DNA of 64,000 nt from NCBI RefSeq assembly GCF_023035815.1, contig NZ_CP073159.1, positions 1 through 64,000 on the forward strand, read 5' to 3'. The number at the start of each line of letters is the position of its first letter. Position 1 is the stretch's first letter. The notes beneath the pieces are model-generated. The model saw only the letters and a list, made by a program, of their open reading frames with translations. It made no database searches and had not been told where the DNA came from. Source of the DNA: Borrelia parkeri (GTDB lineage Bacteria; Spirochaetota; Spirochaetia; Borreliales; Borreliaceae). This document shows positions 9,140 through 20,990 of this stretch, piece after piece. The position numbers were made by a program, and so were the translations under genes.

Positions 9140-10135
9140 ATGATTATAACTAAAAAATTTATGAATATAATAAAATTATTATTTGAAGATTGGCAAAATA
9201 AAGCTATTTCTATCCTAATAGCCATTATTATGTTCACGACATCTTACTTTAATAGTATAGAATCAATCACAATAGAAAAAAAATTTAATATTTTATTAGA
9301 AGATGAAGTTACATTAGGCAAAATACCTGATTTTAATAAAATGTTACTTACAGTCAAAATCAATAAAAAAGACTTAAAATATTTAGACCTTGACCGAATA
9401 ACCTTATTAGTTGAAGCTAATAACATCAAAGAAGCCGGGGAATATGAACTGCCAATAAAGATCAAAAACTTTAATTCCATACCTATTGTTGAATATAAGC
9501 TTTCAAAAAATAAAATTATACTAAACCTTGATAAAAAAATCTCAAAATTAGTCAAAGTTGAACCCAAATTTAAATTACTTGAAAAAGAGGGTAAAGGAGA
9601 ATATTTCATTGCCAAATATAATATAGTACCCGAAAAATTAAAAATACATGGTCCTGAAAAAGTAATCAAGACAATAAACTCAATCAAAACCAAAATAAAA
9701 GAATTCGATATAAATACTGTATTTATTTCAGAACATTTGGAAGTAATTTCTCCAAACCCACTAATAACGCTTGACAAAAATCACGTAATAGTCAACATTA
9801 CACTAGGTAAAAAATACATACATACAACAATAAAAAACCCCAATTTAATTTTCAATAACCTAAAAAATGGACTGGAAATAAAAAATAAAGAAAAAATCTT
9901 AGACCCAGAAAATGAGATGTTTATTAAGATAAGAAGCGGACTCTCAGAAAAGATAATTAAAATGCATATAGCTAACAAAAATATTAATCTCAATCTTGAT
10001 TTAAGTCAAATTGCAACTCCTGGAATTTATAATATTAACACAGATATAATACTTAAAAATAATACTCATGGCATAGAAGTGTATGAATATGAACCCAAAA
10101 CAATAAAGATTGAAGTAATCTCAACAGAGCAATAA
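9140..10135 (+). CDS. cdaR: YbbR-domain membrane protein, probable CdaA regulator
   Basis: One N-terminal membrane anchor (about residues 20-38: [17 protein letters not shown]) followed by roughly 290 extracytoplasmic residues with repeating YbbR-like units. Each unit has the pattern of a proline-containing strand plus xVxGPxxVI; one clear copy is [13 protein letters not shown]. CdaR proteins in other bacteria bind CdaA and modulate c-di-AMP output. Linkage directly behind cdaA supports the same role, which is inference here. Four bases separate it from cdaA and one base from acpS. Confidence 0.82.
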   Translation: MIITKKFMNIIKLLFEDWQNKAISILIAIIMFTTSYFNSIESITIEKKFNILLEDEVTLGKIPDFNKMLLTVKINKKDLKYLDLDRITLLVEANNIKEAGEYELPIKIKNFNSIPIVEYKLSKNKIILNLDKKISKLVKVEPKFKLLEKEGKGEYFIAKYNIVPEKLKIHGPEKVIKTINSIKTKIKEFDINTVFISEHLEVISPNPLITLDKNHVIVNITLGKKYIHTTIKNPNLIFNNLKNGLEIKNKEKILDPENEMFIKIRSGLSEKIIKMHIANKNINLNLDLSQIATPGIYNINTDIILKNNTHGIEVYEYEPKTIKIEVISTEQ

Positions 10136-10136
10136 A

Positions 10137-10514
10137 ATGACGAAATCAATAGGATGTGATATAATAAAAGTTACAAGATTTAATAGTTTTTTACAAAATA
10201 GAAAAAAATTAGAAAGATTTTTTACACAAAGAGAAATTGAAAATTCAGAAATGAAAGGAAAAGGGGTTTTAGAAAGTCTAGCTGGCAAGTTTTCAGCAAA
10301 AGAATCATTAATCAAAGCGCTAAGCCCACTAATAAATATCAAAATAAAATATTCACTTAAAGATATTGAAATTATAAGCTTACCAAAAGGTAACATAATA
10401 TTCCAATTACACAATGATATTAAAACTTTGATTAACCAAATGAATCTAAAATTATACTTGACAATTTCACATGAAAGGGAGTATGCTATTGCGTTTGTAA
10501 TAGTAGAGAATTAA
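10137..10514 (+). CDS. acpS: holo-[acyl-carrier-protein] synthase
   Basis: Transfers phosphopantetheine from CoA to acyl carrier protein. The short AcpS fold (125 aa) is recognisable from [11 protein letters not shown] with metal-binding Asp8, and from [13 protein letters not shown] with metal-binding Glu56. The C-terminal [12 protein letters not shown] is the usual final strand. It starts one base after the cdaR stop, in the cdaA operon. Confidence 0.93.
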   Translation: MTKSIGCDIIKVTRFNSFLQNRKKLERFFTQREIENSEMKGKGVLESLAGKFSAKESLIKALSPLINIKIKYSLKDIEIISLPKGNIIFQLHNDIKTLINQMNLKLYLTISHEREYAIAFVIVEN

Positions 10515-10517
10515 TTT

Positions 10518-11366
10518 ATGAAAAAAATATCATATTTTACAAAATACGAAATTGAATGTCCTTTATGCAAACACAAATTTAGGAAAGAAGAACTATTAAC
10601 AGGAAGTAGCAGATTAATAGCTGGAGAGTTAAAAGTTGATTTAAAGAGAGAGTATATAAAAAATGAAAAATATGGCAATATTTATCCCAGGATATATTCA
10701 ATAACAGTATGTCCCAATTGTTATCTGGCTGCTTTCCCAAATGAGTTCAATGCAATAACACTTATCAACAATAAAATAAAACAAATTCTAATCATCCGTA
10801 CTGATGAACGCAAAGAAATAAAATCAATTTTTGAAGACAACCTAAACTTTAATGAACCAAGAAGACTTCAAGAAGGAGCTGCTAGTTATATACTTGCCAT
10901 AATGTGTTATGAACATCTGGATAAAACTCATAATCCAACTTTCAATCAAGCAAAATGTGCAATAAGATCGGCCTGGATCTTTGAAGATCTAGACAAAGAA
11001 TATCCAAATCAAAACTATAACTATTTGCAAAAAATATTTTATCATAAAGCAGCATATCTTTATAAATTAACAATCGAAAAAGAGCAAAATAATTCAGAAC
11101 CAATTAACGCTGAAATAGTATTTGGTCCTGATACAGATAAAAATTATGGATATGACAGTGTTCTATACCTCTCAAGTTTACTAGAATATTTTTATGGTAA
11201 TAAAGAAGATAAACAATACAGATACAATCAATTAGTTGACATAAAAACTCTACTATCTAAAATAACCGGAATGGGAAAATCATCAAAAGAAAAACCTTCA
11301 ATACTTTTAGATAAAATAAAAGAAGTTTATTTTAAAATTTCAAACGAAATAAAAACTTTTAAATAA
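10518..11366 (+). CDS. DUF2225 family protein with CxxC zinc-type motifs
   Basis: Cytoplasmic protein of unknown function. Two CxxC pairs, CPLC (Cys14, Cys17) and CPNC (Cys65, Cys68), probably bind one zinc ion. The remaining helical part, residues 110-280, is TPR-like. DUF2225 proteins are common in Firmicutes and spirochaetes; no reaction is established that I know of. It sits between acpS and truA with three bases and no bases of spacing respectively, so it is co-expressed with them. Confidence 0.75.
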   Translation: MKKISYFTKYEIECPLCKHKFRKEELLTGSSRLIAGELKVDLKREYIKNEKYGNIYPRIYSITVCPNCYLAAFPNEFNAITLINNKIKQILIIRTDERKEIKSIFEDNLNFNEPRRLQEGAASYILAIMCYEHLDKTHNPTFNQAKCAIRSAWIFEDLDKEYPNQNYNYLQKIFYHKAAYLYKLTIEKEQNNSEPINAEIVFGPDTDKNYGYDSVLYLSSLLEYFYGNKEDKQYRYNQLVDIKTLLSKITGMGKSSKEKPSILLDKIKEVYFKISNEIKTFK

Positions 11367-12104
11367 ATGAAAAAAGTACTTGCAGAAATAACATATGACG
11401 GTTCGCTATATTATGGATTTCAAATCCAACCAAAAAAACCAACAATTCAAGGAGAAATTGAAAAAGTATTAGAGAAAATAAGTAAAACAAAGATTAAAAT
11501 TCATTCAGCAGGCAGAACAGATAAAGGAGTGCATGCAAGAGGACAAATAATATCTTTTTATATAAAAATAAATATTAAGCTTAAAAATCTAAAGACAGCA
11601 ATCAATTCCCTATTAAAGGACGATATTAGAATAATAAAATTAAAGTACGTAGAAGATAAATTTCAACCTAGATTTGATGCCAAGGGAAGAAAATATAGCT
11701 ATTACATACTCAACAATGAAAACCACTATCCTTGGGAAGGATATCAGGCTTATTATATAAAGAAAAAATTAAATATTAATAGACTAAATGAAATGGCTGA
11801 AATGCTAATTGGTATACACGATTTTACTACCTTTTCATGCATAAGAGACCAAACAAACTCAAAATTGAAAGAAATTTATTCTGCTAGATTTAAGAAAAAA
11901 AATAAATTTATAATCTTTGAAATAATAGGCTCCTCATTTTTATGGAAAATGGTAAGATCAATAGTAGGAGCAATGATCGATATAGAGATAAAAAATGAAC
12001 CTGTTGATACTTTTAAAAAAATTTTAAACTCAAAAAATAGAAAACTTACAAGAAAAACAGCACCTGCTAAAGCTTTATTTTTAGATAAGGTTTTTTATGA
12101 ATAA
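11367..12104 (+). CDS. truA: tRNA pseudouridine synthase A (positions 38-40)
   Basis: Forms pseudouridine in the anticodon stem-loop of tRNAs. The catalytic motif GRTDKGVHARGQ has its Asp at residue 52. The conserved FDAKGRKYSYYI and the C-terminal SSFLWKMVRSIVGAMIDI are present. Length (245 aa) is typical. It begins directly after the DUF2225 stop and overlaps the next gene by 8 bases, so translation is probably coupled. Confidence 0.95.
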   Translation: MKKVLAEITYDGSLYYGFQIQPKKPTIQGEIEKVLEKISKTKIKIHSAGRTDKGVHARGQIISFYIKINIKLKNLKTAINSLLKDDIRIIKLKYVEDKFQPRFDAKGRKYSYYILNNENHYPWEGYQAYYIKKKLNINRLNEMAEMLIGIHDFTTFSCIRDQTNSKLKEIYSARFKKKNKFIIFEIIGSSFLWKMVRSIVGAMIDIEIKNEPVDTFKKILNSKNRKLTRKTAPAKALFLDKVFYE

Positions 12105-12675
12105 AAGCAAATTGCTTAAAAAATTGATACTTCTCAGAAGACTTAAAAACAATATATCAGAAAATATTTATAGCAAACAAGAAGAATTTGAGAAACTTAA
12201 AAATCAAATAATCAAAGCTAGAAACATAAAAATTTTAAAACACACAGAACAAAAAGATATAAAAGAAAATAATAGATCAATAAAATCAATAGGATACAAA
12301 ATAAATAAAAATGACAAAAAAGGTTTATTAATAGTATATATAGATAAAAAATATCTAAATCAAAATGCAAAAATAATAGTAAAAAAATGGTGTGAGAGTA
12401 TTAAAATATTAAATTACAAAATAATAGATAATCCTAACACTCTAACCTTCGAGATTAACAACCAACAACCTAAAGCAATTCTTGCATGTGAAGAAGTAGC
12501 ATTATTCTTAAACCAACACTTAAGAATTCAAATTGTGAGAGGATTTGAATTAAACTTTAAAGGAATTCCAATAGTATTTACATATCTCCCTACAAATCAA
12601 GTAACAAATCCAGCACTCAAGAAAGAAATCTGGCAAGACTTAAAAATCATAAAAGGTATAATAAAATATGGATAA
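12097..12675 (+). CDS. conserved hypothetical protein between truA and priA
   Basis: I do not recognise this protein (192 aa). The first 55 residues are a charged helix, probably a coiled coil. The middle and C-terminal parts look like a small mixed alpha/beta domain ending in [26 protein letters not shown]. No signal peptide, membrane segment or catalytic motif is evident. It overlaps truA by 8 bases and priA by 8 bases, which suggests translational coupling and steady co-expression with priA. A role with PriA is only a guess from position. Confidence 0.7.
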   Translation: MNKSKLLKKLILLRRLKNNISENIYSKQEEFEKLKNQIIKARNIKILKHTEQKDIKENNRSIKSIGYKINKNDKKGLLIVYIDKKYLNQNAKIIVKKWCESIKILNYKIIDNPNTLTFEINNQQPKAILACEEVALFLNQHLRIQIVRGFELNFKGIPIVFTYLPTNQVTNPALKKEIWQDLKIIKGIIKYG

Positions 12676-14644
12676 AAGCTCAAAACACAATTTTTACTAT
12701 GAAATTGCGTTTAATATTCCCGTAAATAGACTTTTTTTTTATAAGTACAACTTAAAATTAGAAACAGGAATAAGAGTAATAACAAATTTTAATGGAAAAG
12801 ACACAATTGGAATCATAATTAAAAGATATGCTAAGGAAGAACTTAAGGAAAATTTCAAGTTTGAAATAAAAGATATAATAAAAGTCATTGACGAGAATGC
12901 AATAATAATAGAACATAACATCAATCTTGCACACTGGATTAGTCAAAAAACATTTTCTGGTTTTGGAGAAACTCTATTTTGTGGGTTACCTAAAATTTCA
13001 ACTTCAAATAAAGAAATAAAAAATAATGACAATAAAAATTTAAGCTATAAACTAGCCATTCAATTAAATGAAGAACAAAATAATATTTATAAAGAAATTA
13101 TTGAATCAAACATACAAAATACATTTTACTTATTTGGTGTCCCCGGCTCTGGAAAAACAGAAATATTTATCAAACTATGCGAAAACTATTTAGAACAAAA
13201 AAAACAAATAATTTTCTTAATTCCCGAAATTTCTCTGGGCTATCAAATAATTAAAAGGATCAAATCAAATCTAAGAACAAATAAAGTCTATGAATATAAC
13301 TCAAAAGTATCAAATTCAACGAAAACCTTAATATGGCATAAAGTCAAGAATGGAGAAAATTTAATTATAATTGGTGTTAAGAGCGCATTAATGTTGCCAT
13401 TTAAGAATTTAGGGTTAATAATAATGGATGAAGAACATGAATACACATATAAATCTGAAAACACTCCAAGATTTCATTCAAGACACATAGGATTTTTTCT
13501 ACAAAGCACATTTAATGCCAAATTTGTAATGGGAAGTGCAACGCCATCACTTGAAGCATATCTTGCTATGGAAAATAATCAGATAAAAAAAATGGTTTTA
13601 AAAAATAAATTTTTTGACAGAACATTTAAAGAACTTAAAATAATAGATATGAAAAAAGAACGCCAAATAATATCTTCAGAATTGCTTTACAGTATACAAA
13701 AAAGTTTAATTGATAAAAGACAAGCACTAATATTTATCAATAAAAGAGGATATTCAAAAACACTTGAATGCAGGATCTGTGGATATATAATTTACTGTCC
13801 ACATTGTTCTTTCAATTTAATTTACCATAAAAGCGAAAATAAGCTCATCTGTCATTACTGTAATTACAAAACAAACATAATAAACAATTGTCCTAATTGC
13901 AACTCACAAGACATCATATACAAAACATATGGGATTCAATTTATTGAAACAGAATTAAAAAAATTCTTGCCGAATGCAAGAATAGCAAGAACAGACTCCG
14001 ATCTTAATAAAAAAGAAATTATTCAATCAATAAATGCATTTGAAAATGGACAATTAGATATCTTAATTGGAACACAAATCATTGCAAAAGGTTTTAATTT
14101 TAAACAGATTAAAACACTAGGTATCATTAATGCAGATATTGGAATGGGTTTACCTGATTTTAGAAGCAGTGAAAGAATTTTTGCAATAATTTCACAAGTA
14201 CTAGGCAGAGCTGCAAGATTCCAAAGTGATAACACAATTATTATTCAAACAAAAAATCCGGACTATTATCCTATAAAATACGCATATGAGGGTAAATATG
14301 AAGAATTTTATAAAGAAGAAATAAAAATCCGAAAAGAATTAAATTACCCTCCTTTTAAAAAAATTATTAGAATAGTAGTTAGAAGCAAAAAACAAGAAGC
14401 TGCTAGACATAAATGTTTAGAATTTTTTGAAATATCTAAAGAGTTATTAAATGATAAGATCGAATATCTAGGCCCATCAAAAGCACCCATGTCAAAAATA
14501 TCCAAATACTATAGGTATAATATAATATATTTATCAAAATCATTCAATTTACTTGAAAAGCTAATACGTCACACAAAAGAAAAAATAAAATTAACAAGAG
14601 ATACGTACATTGAAATAGATTATTACCCAATTTCATTGCTTTAA
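12668..14644 (+). CDS. priA: primosomal replication-restart helicase PriA
   Basis: Loads the replisome at repaired or stalled forks. Walker A is GVPGSGKT at residues 157-164 and the DEEH box is at 254-257. A zinc-binding insert with paired cysteines ([13 protein letters not shown], then CHYC and CPNC) follows at about 368-420, as in all PriA proteins. The helicase C-terminal motif GRAARF is present. At 658 aa it is slightly shorter than the E. coli enzyme, with a reduced N-terminal DNA-binding part. A run of nine T at 12732-12740 near the N-terminus is slippage-prone. It is the last gene of the cdaA operon and overlaps udk tail to tail by 4 bases. Confidence 0.95.
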   Translation: MDKSSKHNFYYEIAFNIPVNRLFFYKYNLKLETGIRVITNFNGKDTIGIIIKRYAKEELKENFKFEIKDIIKVIDENAIIIEHNINLAHWISQKTFSGFGETLFCGLPKISTSNKEIKNNDNKNLSYKLAIQLNEEQNNIYKEIIESNIQNTFYLFGVPGSGKTEIFIKLCENYLEQKKQIIFLIPEISLGYQIIKRIKSNLRTNKVYEYNSKVSNSTKTLIWHKVKNGENLIIIGVKSALMLPFKNLGLIIMDEEHEYTYKSENTPRFHSRHIGFFLQSTFNAKFVMGSATPSLEAYLAMENNQIKKMVLKNKFFDRTFKELKIIDMKKERQIISSELLYSIQKSLIDKRQALIFINKRGYSKTLECRICGYIIYCPHCSFNLIYHKSENKLICHYCNYKTNIINNCPNCNSQDIIYKTYGIQFIETELKKFLPNARIARTDSDLNKKEIIQSINAFENGQLDILIGTQIIAKGFNFKQIKTLGIINADIGMGLPDFRSSERIFAIISQVLGRAARFQSDNTIIIQTKNPDYYPIKYAYEGKYEEFYKEEIKIRKELNYPPFKKIIRIVVRSKKQEAARHKCLEFFEISKELLNDKIEYLGPSKAPMSKISKYYRYNIIYLSKSFNLLEKLIRHTKEKIKLTRDTYIEIDYYPISLL

Positions 14645-15261
14645 AAAAACCCTGAACTCTCTTGCCCAAGAGTCTTTAAGAAAGATGAAAGAACATAAAG
14701 AGCTTTATCATTATGTCCTCCTTCAGGAATAATAAGGTCAGCATATTCCTTAGTAGGTTCAATAAACCTATAATATCCTGCCCTAGTAGTACTTAAATAC
14801 TGTTCAATAACGGATTCCAATGTACGCCCCCTCTTAGATATATCTCGTTCAAGTCTCCTAATAAATCTAATATCATTAGGCGTATCAATATATATCTTTA
14901 AATCTATCAAATTGCGCACTCTCTCTTCAACAAAAATCATAATACCTTCAACAATAACAACAGGGGTTGGAACTATTTCAACGGTTTCATCTTTTCTTTT
15001 ATGATTAACAAAATCATAAAGAGGCATATGAATTAACTTATTTTCTTTTAGTTTTTTTAAGTGCTCATAAAACAAATTGTTATCAAAAGCATCTGGATGA
15101 TCAAAATTAACATCTAAAAACTCATATTCATAATCACCGACACTTTTATAATAATTATCTTGCGATATAAGAACAAATTCAGGAATAACTTCACTAATTT
15201 TATTAACAACTGTAGTTTTTCCACTCCCAGATCCACCTGTTATTCCGATAATCTTAACCAT
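14641..15261 (-). CDS. udk: uridine/cytidine kinase
   Basis: Phosphorylates uridine and cytidine for pyrimidine salvage, which matters in a genus without de novo nucleotide synthesis. The P-loop GGSGSGKTT is at residues 9-17. The QDNYY and FDHPDAFD segments, with the uridine-binding region, follow as in the family. Length (206 aa) is standard. Its start overlaps the upstream rhodanese-like gene by 8 bases, and its stop overlaps priA by 4 bases. Confidence 0.93.
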   Translation of the reverse strand: MVKIIGITGGSGSGKTTVVNKISEVIPEFVLISQDNYYKSVGDYEYEFLDVNFDHPDAFDNNLFYEHLKKLKENKLIHMPLYDFVNHKRKDETVEIVPTPVVIVEGIMIFVEERVRNLIDLKIYIDTPNDIRFIRRLERDISKRGRTLESVIEQYLSTTRAGYYRFIEPTKEYADLIIPEGGHNDKALYVLSSFLKTLGQESSGFF

Positions 15262-15643
15262 TAACCTCTTCTTTAGAACTAGGCAATTTAGGCATATTTT
15301 TTAAAGTTCCTGCAACAAATACATTATTAAAACCTAATCCTTTTAAAATTTTCTTAGCTTCAATAGACTTGTTAAAACTTTTACCATAAATTATTATTTG
15401 GGTTTCAACATTACCTAACTTATCTTTTTTAGCAAACAAATCCTTAAAAGGAATATTGATTGATTTTACATAATGAGATTTACTATATTCTTTAGGGGAT
15501 CTAATATCTAATATTTTTGCACCATTTTTAATTTTTTCCAGTAAAACCAAGTTAGTTCTTTTCATCTTTAAAACAATAAAGAACCAAATATAAAAAAATA
15601 GAAAAACTATTAAACATATAAGCTTTATATAACTAACCATCAT
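15254..15643 (-). CDS. membrane-anchored rhodanese-like protein lacking the active cysteine
   Basis: An N-terminal membrane helix (residues 5-25) is followed by a single rhodanese-like domain: [23 protein letters not shown], then [32 protein letters not shown]. Active rhodaneses have Cys at the start of the loop after the IIxY strand; here that position is Gly (YGKSFNKS), and there is no other Cys nearby. The protein is therefore probably not a sulfurtransferase and may bind a partner or anion instead. Gene maps of the genus call it GlpE-like. Overlaps udk by 8 bases. Confidence 0.75.
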   Translation of the reverse strand: MMVSYIKLICLIVFLFFYIWFFIVLKMKRTNLVLLEKIKNGAKILDIRSPKEYSKSHYVKSINIPFKDLFAKKDKLGNVETQIIIYGKSFNKSIEAKKILKGLGFNNVFVAGTLKNMPKLPSSKEEVNG

Positions 15644-15771
15644 ATCTTTTATAAAACAATAATATCAAAAAAAAAGAAATAAATGCAATCAAATTGAATT
15701 GTTTTTTAGTAAAATTAATATAAAATTCAAGTAAATCAATGATTTTATGCTAAAGAGTAAGTAACAAAAAA

Positions 15772-16740
15772 ATGAAAAAAAAAAGGAATAAATGGACTAG
15801 AATAAAACAAAAAATTAAATTCATTATATTAAAAATACTGAGAAAACAGCTAAAGAATATCCTCAAAGATCCAAAATTAATACTAATTAGCACATTGCAA
15901 ATAACAACTGGTTCACTCTTAATGGCAATATCCACAAACATTTTATACATACCACACGGACTTTTAAGTGGTGGCATTGCAGGAATTGCACTTATGCTGC
16001 ATTACCTCTTAAACTTTAATCTAGGACTTACAATATTCATATTAAACATTCCATTATTCATTATTGGAATCAAGTTCTTAAATATAACATTTGTAATTCA
16101 AAGCTGGATCGCAATGGCTTTATACTCACTAATAGTCAACTATTCACAATTTTTACAATACAAAATGCAAATAAACGATATGATACTTGTATCAATTTTA
16201 GCAGGTCTCATATCAGGTCTTGGACTTGGTCTAATCTTTAGAGCAAAGGGATCATCAGGTGGTACAGACATTGTCTCCATGATAATTAAAGAAAAATATT
16301 CAATTAGTATTGGAACTACAAATTTCCTCTTTAACCTTGCAGTATTACTAATTGCAGCAGCATTTTTCAATATTGAAATTGCCCTTTACACCTTAATTGC
16401 TTCATTTGTAACAGCTATAATGACGGATAAGACAAGTACAGGATTTGGTAATCAAAAAGCAATCCTTATTATCTCAGATAAAGGAAAAGAAATATCTTAT
16501 TTGCTTACCAATAAATTAAAAGTAGCAGCTACACTACTTGAGGGAAAAGGTGCTTGGGCTGGAAACGATAAAACTATAGTTTTCATAGTAGTTCCTACAA
16601 TGCGTATGTCCAGAATTAAATATATTTCTCAAAAAGTTGACCCTAACTGCTTTATTACAGTACTCAATACAAATGAAATAACTGGTGGAAAAAAAATTAT
16701 TGAATCACAAATTACAAATAAATACGATACTACAACTTAA
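15772..16740 (+). CDS. YitT family membrane protein (DUF161 + DUF2179)
   Basis: An integral membrane protein with five or six helices between residues 35 and 220 and a soluble C-terminal DUF2179 domain (about 225-305, KAILIISDKGKEISYLL...). The first transmembrane repeat carries the GGIAGIALMLHYL motif, and a second SGGTDIVSMIIKEK repeats its theme, as in YitT proteins. Substrate unknown. The N-terminus is strongly basic. The start codon is followed by ten A residues (15775-15784), a possible slippage site. It overlaps the pseudouridine synthase gene tail to tail by 4 bases. Confidence 0.85.
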   Translation: MKKKRNKWTRIKQKIKFIILKILRKQLKNILKDPKLILISTLQITTGSLLMAISTNILYIPHGLLSGGIAGIALMLHYLLNFNLGLTIFILNIPLFIIGIKFLNITFVIQSWIAMALYSLIVNYSQFLQYKMQINDMILVSILAGLISGLGLGLIFRAKGSSGGTDIVSMIIKEKYSISIGTTNFLFNLAVLLIAAAFFNIEIALYTLIASFVTAIMTDKTSTGFGNQKAILIISDKGKEISYLLTNKLKVAATLLEGKGAWAGNDKTIVFIVVPTMRMSRIKYISQKVDPNCFITVLNTNEITGGKKIIESQITNKYDTTT

Positions 16741-17717
16741 AACTTATCTAAAAACACAATACAATCATTAACAAGCATACTTAACGTTTCTTTATCATAA
16801 AATATCGATAAAAAATCAATAAATCTTTGTGGAAATGCTGAAATAAATTTTTTCAAAGGACCTTCTTTAATATTAATTTCAAGTTTGAAAGCATGAAGCA
16901 TCAAAGATATTTCTTTAAACTCTTTATCCAATCTAGCATAAATACTATCTCCTAATATTGGATGATTTAAATACTTCATATGAACTCTTAATTGATGAGT
17001 ACGTCCTGTTTTAGGCTTTAGAGCTACCAAGGAATAATTGCCTATATTAGCCAATACTCTATACTCAGTTAATGCCCTCTTTCCCCTATTCTCATGCACG
17101 CTGAATCTTTTTCTATCATGTCTATCTCTATCTATAAAAGTCTCAATAATACCAGAATCAATTTTAAAAATGCCTTTAACAACTGCAATATAAACTTTCT
17201 TAACAAATCTTTCCTTAAACTGTCTAGACAAGAAATTTAAAGTTTTCAAATTTTTAGCACAAATCATCACACCAGACGTTTCTTTATCTAACCGATGCAC
17301 AATTCCGGGTCTAATTTTATCCTCCTGAAAATTATCCCTTAAGCCCGAGATATGGTATAAAAGAAAATTTACAACAGTATTCTCCAAGTTAGATATACCA
17401 GGATGACTTAAAATACCTTGAGGTTTATCCACAACAATGATATTTATATCTTCATAAAGAATACTAATAGGCAAATTCAAAGGTCTTACATATTCCCTTA
17501 AATTAATTTCTTCATTAAACTCTATTAATATTTTATCATCCACAAAAACGGGTCTTGATAATTTTATTGCAACAAAAATACCATCATGATATTTAAAAGC
17601 TTTCACCTCTCTTTTCTTAATTTGACTTCTAGTAAAAAGACACAAATCTTCAGACAAATAAATATCCAGTCTTTTAGAATCTTTCCTTACAATAAGCTCT
17701 TTTTGAAATTTTTTCAT
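16737..17717 (-). CDS. rluD: RluA/RluD family 23S rRNA pseudouridine synthase
   Basis: Converts uridines to pseudouridine in RNA, probably 23S rRNA. An N-terminal S4-like RNA-binding domain (about residues 14-70) precedes the catalytic domain with VHRLDKETSG, catalytic Asp144, and the later GRTHQLRVHMKYLNHPILGD. Domain order and length (326 aa) fit RluD best, but RluC-type specificity cannot be excluded. It starts directly behind the upstream membrane-protein stop, in a minus-strand run with pfp. Confidence 0.88.
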   Translation of the reverse strand: MKKFQKELIVRKDSKRLDIYLSEDLCLFTRSQIKKREVKAFKYHDGIFVAIKLSRPVFVDDKILIEFNEEINLREYVRPLNLPISILYEDINIIVVDKPQGILSHPGISNLENTVVNFLLYHISGLRDNFQEDKIRPGIVHRLDKETSGVMICAKNLKTLNFLSRQFKERFVKKVYIAVVKGIFKIDSGIIETFIDRDRHDRKRFSVHENRGKRALTEYRVLANIGNYSLVALKPKTGRTHQLRVHMKYLNHPILGDSIYARLDKEFKEISLMLHAFKLEINIKEGPLKKFISAFPQRFIDFLSIFYDKETLSMLVNDCIVFLDKF

Positions 17718-18215
17718 CTAATAACTAAAACAATCAATCAAGGCAATTATTAAAGATATTGCTAACCCAGCTGACGCTGAAATCATAAATTTTTTAAAAG
17801 TTTCATCTTTTGAAAGCTCAAAACCACTTGAGAAAGGATATGGAAAATTTTTTCCATCCATATTATTAAAATAATAAGACAAATCAAAACAATACAAACC
17901 TACAAATAACGCTATAGGGAAAGTGCCAACACTTATTGCTGAAAACCTAAATAATTTCTTACCCCAATTAGAATTAATAGTTTTTTCTATGTTTAAATCT
18001 TTATTTTCTTGAACATCTTTATAAAAAAAATCATCATTAGATTCAAGCCTCACAAAAACTTCACTACCAAAATCAATATTATTTTCGCTGGAGGAAATTT
18101 TATCTCGCAGCGAAAATTTATAATTTAAATATTCCAACTCAAATTTAGAATAATCCAAAGAATTTGAATAAAGAATAAAAACATTAAAAAGCAAAAGCAA
18201 AAATCTAATCATCAA
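17718..18215 (-). CDS. Borrelia hypothetical membrane protein
   Basis: Unrecognised, 165 aa. An N-terminal signal-like segment (MIRFLLLLFNVFILYSNS) is followed by an acidic polar stretch and two later hydrophobic segments, at about 93-112 and 145-163, linked by a loop with NNMDGKNFPYPFSSGFELS. This layout, helix pair near the C-terminus with an N-terminal leader, resembles P13-type small envelope proteins, but no specific match is claimed. It lies 4 bases after pfp and directly before the pseudouridine synthase, so all three are probably co-transcribed. Confidence 0.65.
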   Translation of the reverse strand: MMIRFLLLLFNVFILYSNSLDYSKFELEYLNYKFSLRDKISSSENNIDFGSEVFVRLESNDDFFYKDVQENKDLNIEKTINSNWGKKLFRFSAISVGTFPIALFVGLYCFDLSYYFNNMDGKNFPYPFSSGFELSKDETFKKFMISASAGLAISLIIALIDCFSY

Positions 18216-18219
18216 TACT

Positions 18220-19908
<1,689 letters not shown>

Positions 19909-19952
19909 CTAATTATTATTAAATAAATAGTAAAATAATTAACCATGAATAT

Positions 19953-20990
19953 CTACATATGATTTAAAAATAAAGTAGCATCACCATAAGAGAAAAATTT
20001 ATAATTCATTTTTACAGCTTCCCTGTAAGCACTAAATACAAAATCCTTACCACCAAATGAAGAGACTAACATTAAAAGAGTTGATTCTGGTGTATGAAAA
20101 TTTGTAAAAAGCATATCAACAAACTTAAATTCATACCCCTTCCCTGGGTAAATAAAAAGATTAGTTTTTTGCTCACCTCTCACAAATCCTTTTTGCTTAT
20201 CATAAGCAGATTCTAATGCTCTAAGAGTAGTAGTTCCAATAGCCAAAATCTTCTTACCTAAAGCCTTTGCCTCCTCAAGTCTAAGCGCTACAGAATTTTT
20301 TATTGAAAAACTTTCAAAATGCATTTTATGTTCCTCTATTGTCTTAGTTCTTACAGGAAGAAAAGTACCAAGCCCAACATGAAGTGTAATAAAATCGTAT
20401 TCAATATTATTTTCATCCAATTTAGAAAACAGTTCCTCACTAAAATGTAATCCCGCTGTAGCTGATGCTGATGAACCAATATACTTTGAATAAATCGTTC
20501 GATAACGCTCCTCATCCTCTCTATCATAGTTTCTCTTAATATAAGGTGGCAAAGGAATAAGTCCATGCTGTTCAAAATAAGACTCATTCACACACTTATT
20601 AAATTTAATTATAAATTCATTACCTGTCTTTGAAATTATTTGAGCCAATAAACCTTGAGGAAACATATAGACTGTGCCAATATTCTGTTTTTTAGCCTTA
20701 GAAATTAAAGATGTAAATTTATCCCCTGCCAATCTATCTAGAATTAAAAACTCAATACTACCTCCATGCTCCGTTTTGGCATATATTCTCGATTTCCTAA
20801 CCCTTGAATCATTAAACACTAAAAAAGTATTGCTATTAATGTACTTAAAAATATCGTTTATTGAATCATTATGATAAATTTTCTGATTTCCAGAATCTAG
20901 CACCATTAATCTTGACAAGCCTCTTTGCTCACTTGGATACTGTGCTATTAACTTACATGGTAGATTAAAATAAAATTCTTTAGTATCCAT
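19953..20990 (-). CDS. queA: S-adenosylmethionine:tRNA ribosyltransferase-isomerase QueA
   Basis: Transfers the ribosyl part of S-adenosylmethionine to preQ1 in tRNA, making epoxyqueuosine. Family segments are clear: [19 protein letters not shown] near the start, [34 protein letters not shown] and [19 protein letters not shown] use the ATG at 20990, where family homology begins; a GTG three codons upstream (20999) is also in frame. Either start lies in the end of ruvB (overlap 11 or 20 bases), so expression is probably coupled. The QueT-like transporter at 46.6 kb may feed this pathway. Confidence 0.93.
   Translation of the reverse strand: MDTKEFYFNLPCKLIAQYPSEQRGLSRLMVLDSGNQKIYHNDSINDIFKYINSNTFLVFNDSRVRKSRIYAKTEHGGSIEFLILDRLAGDKFTSLISKAKKQNIGTVYMFPQGLLAQIISKTGNEFIIKFNKCVNESYFEQHGLIPLPPYIKRNYDREDEERYRTIYSKYIGSSASATAGLHFSEELFSKLDENNIEYDFITLHVGLGTFLPVRTKTIEEHKMHFESFSIKNSVALRLEEAKALGKKILAIGTTTLRALESAYDKQKGFVRGEQKTNLFIYPGKGYEFKFVDMLFTNFHTPESTLLMLVSSFGGKDFVFSAYREAVKMNYKFFSYGDATLFLNHM

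Noticed and set aside
9244-9777. 177-codon frame antisense to cdaR
   Set aside because: Mirror of the cdaR codons; no start signal and no family likeness.
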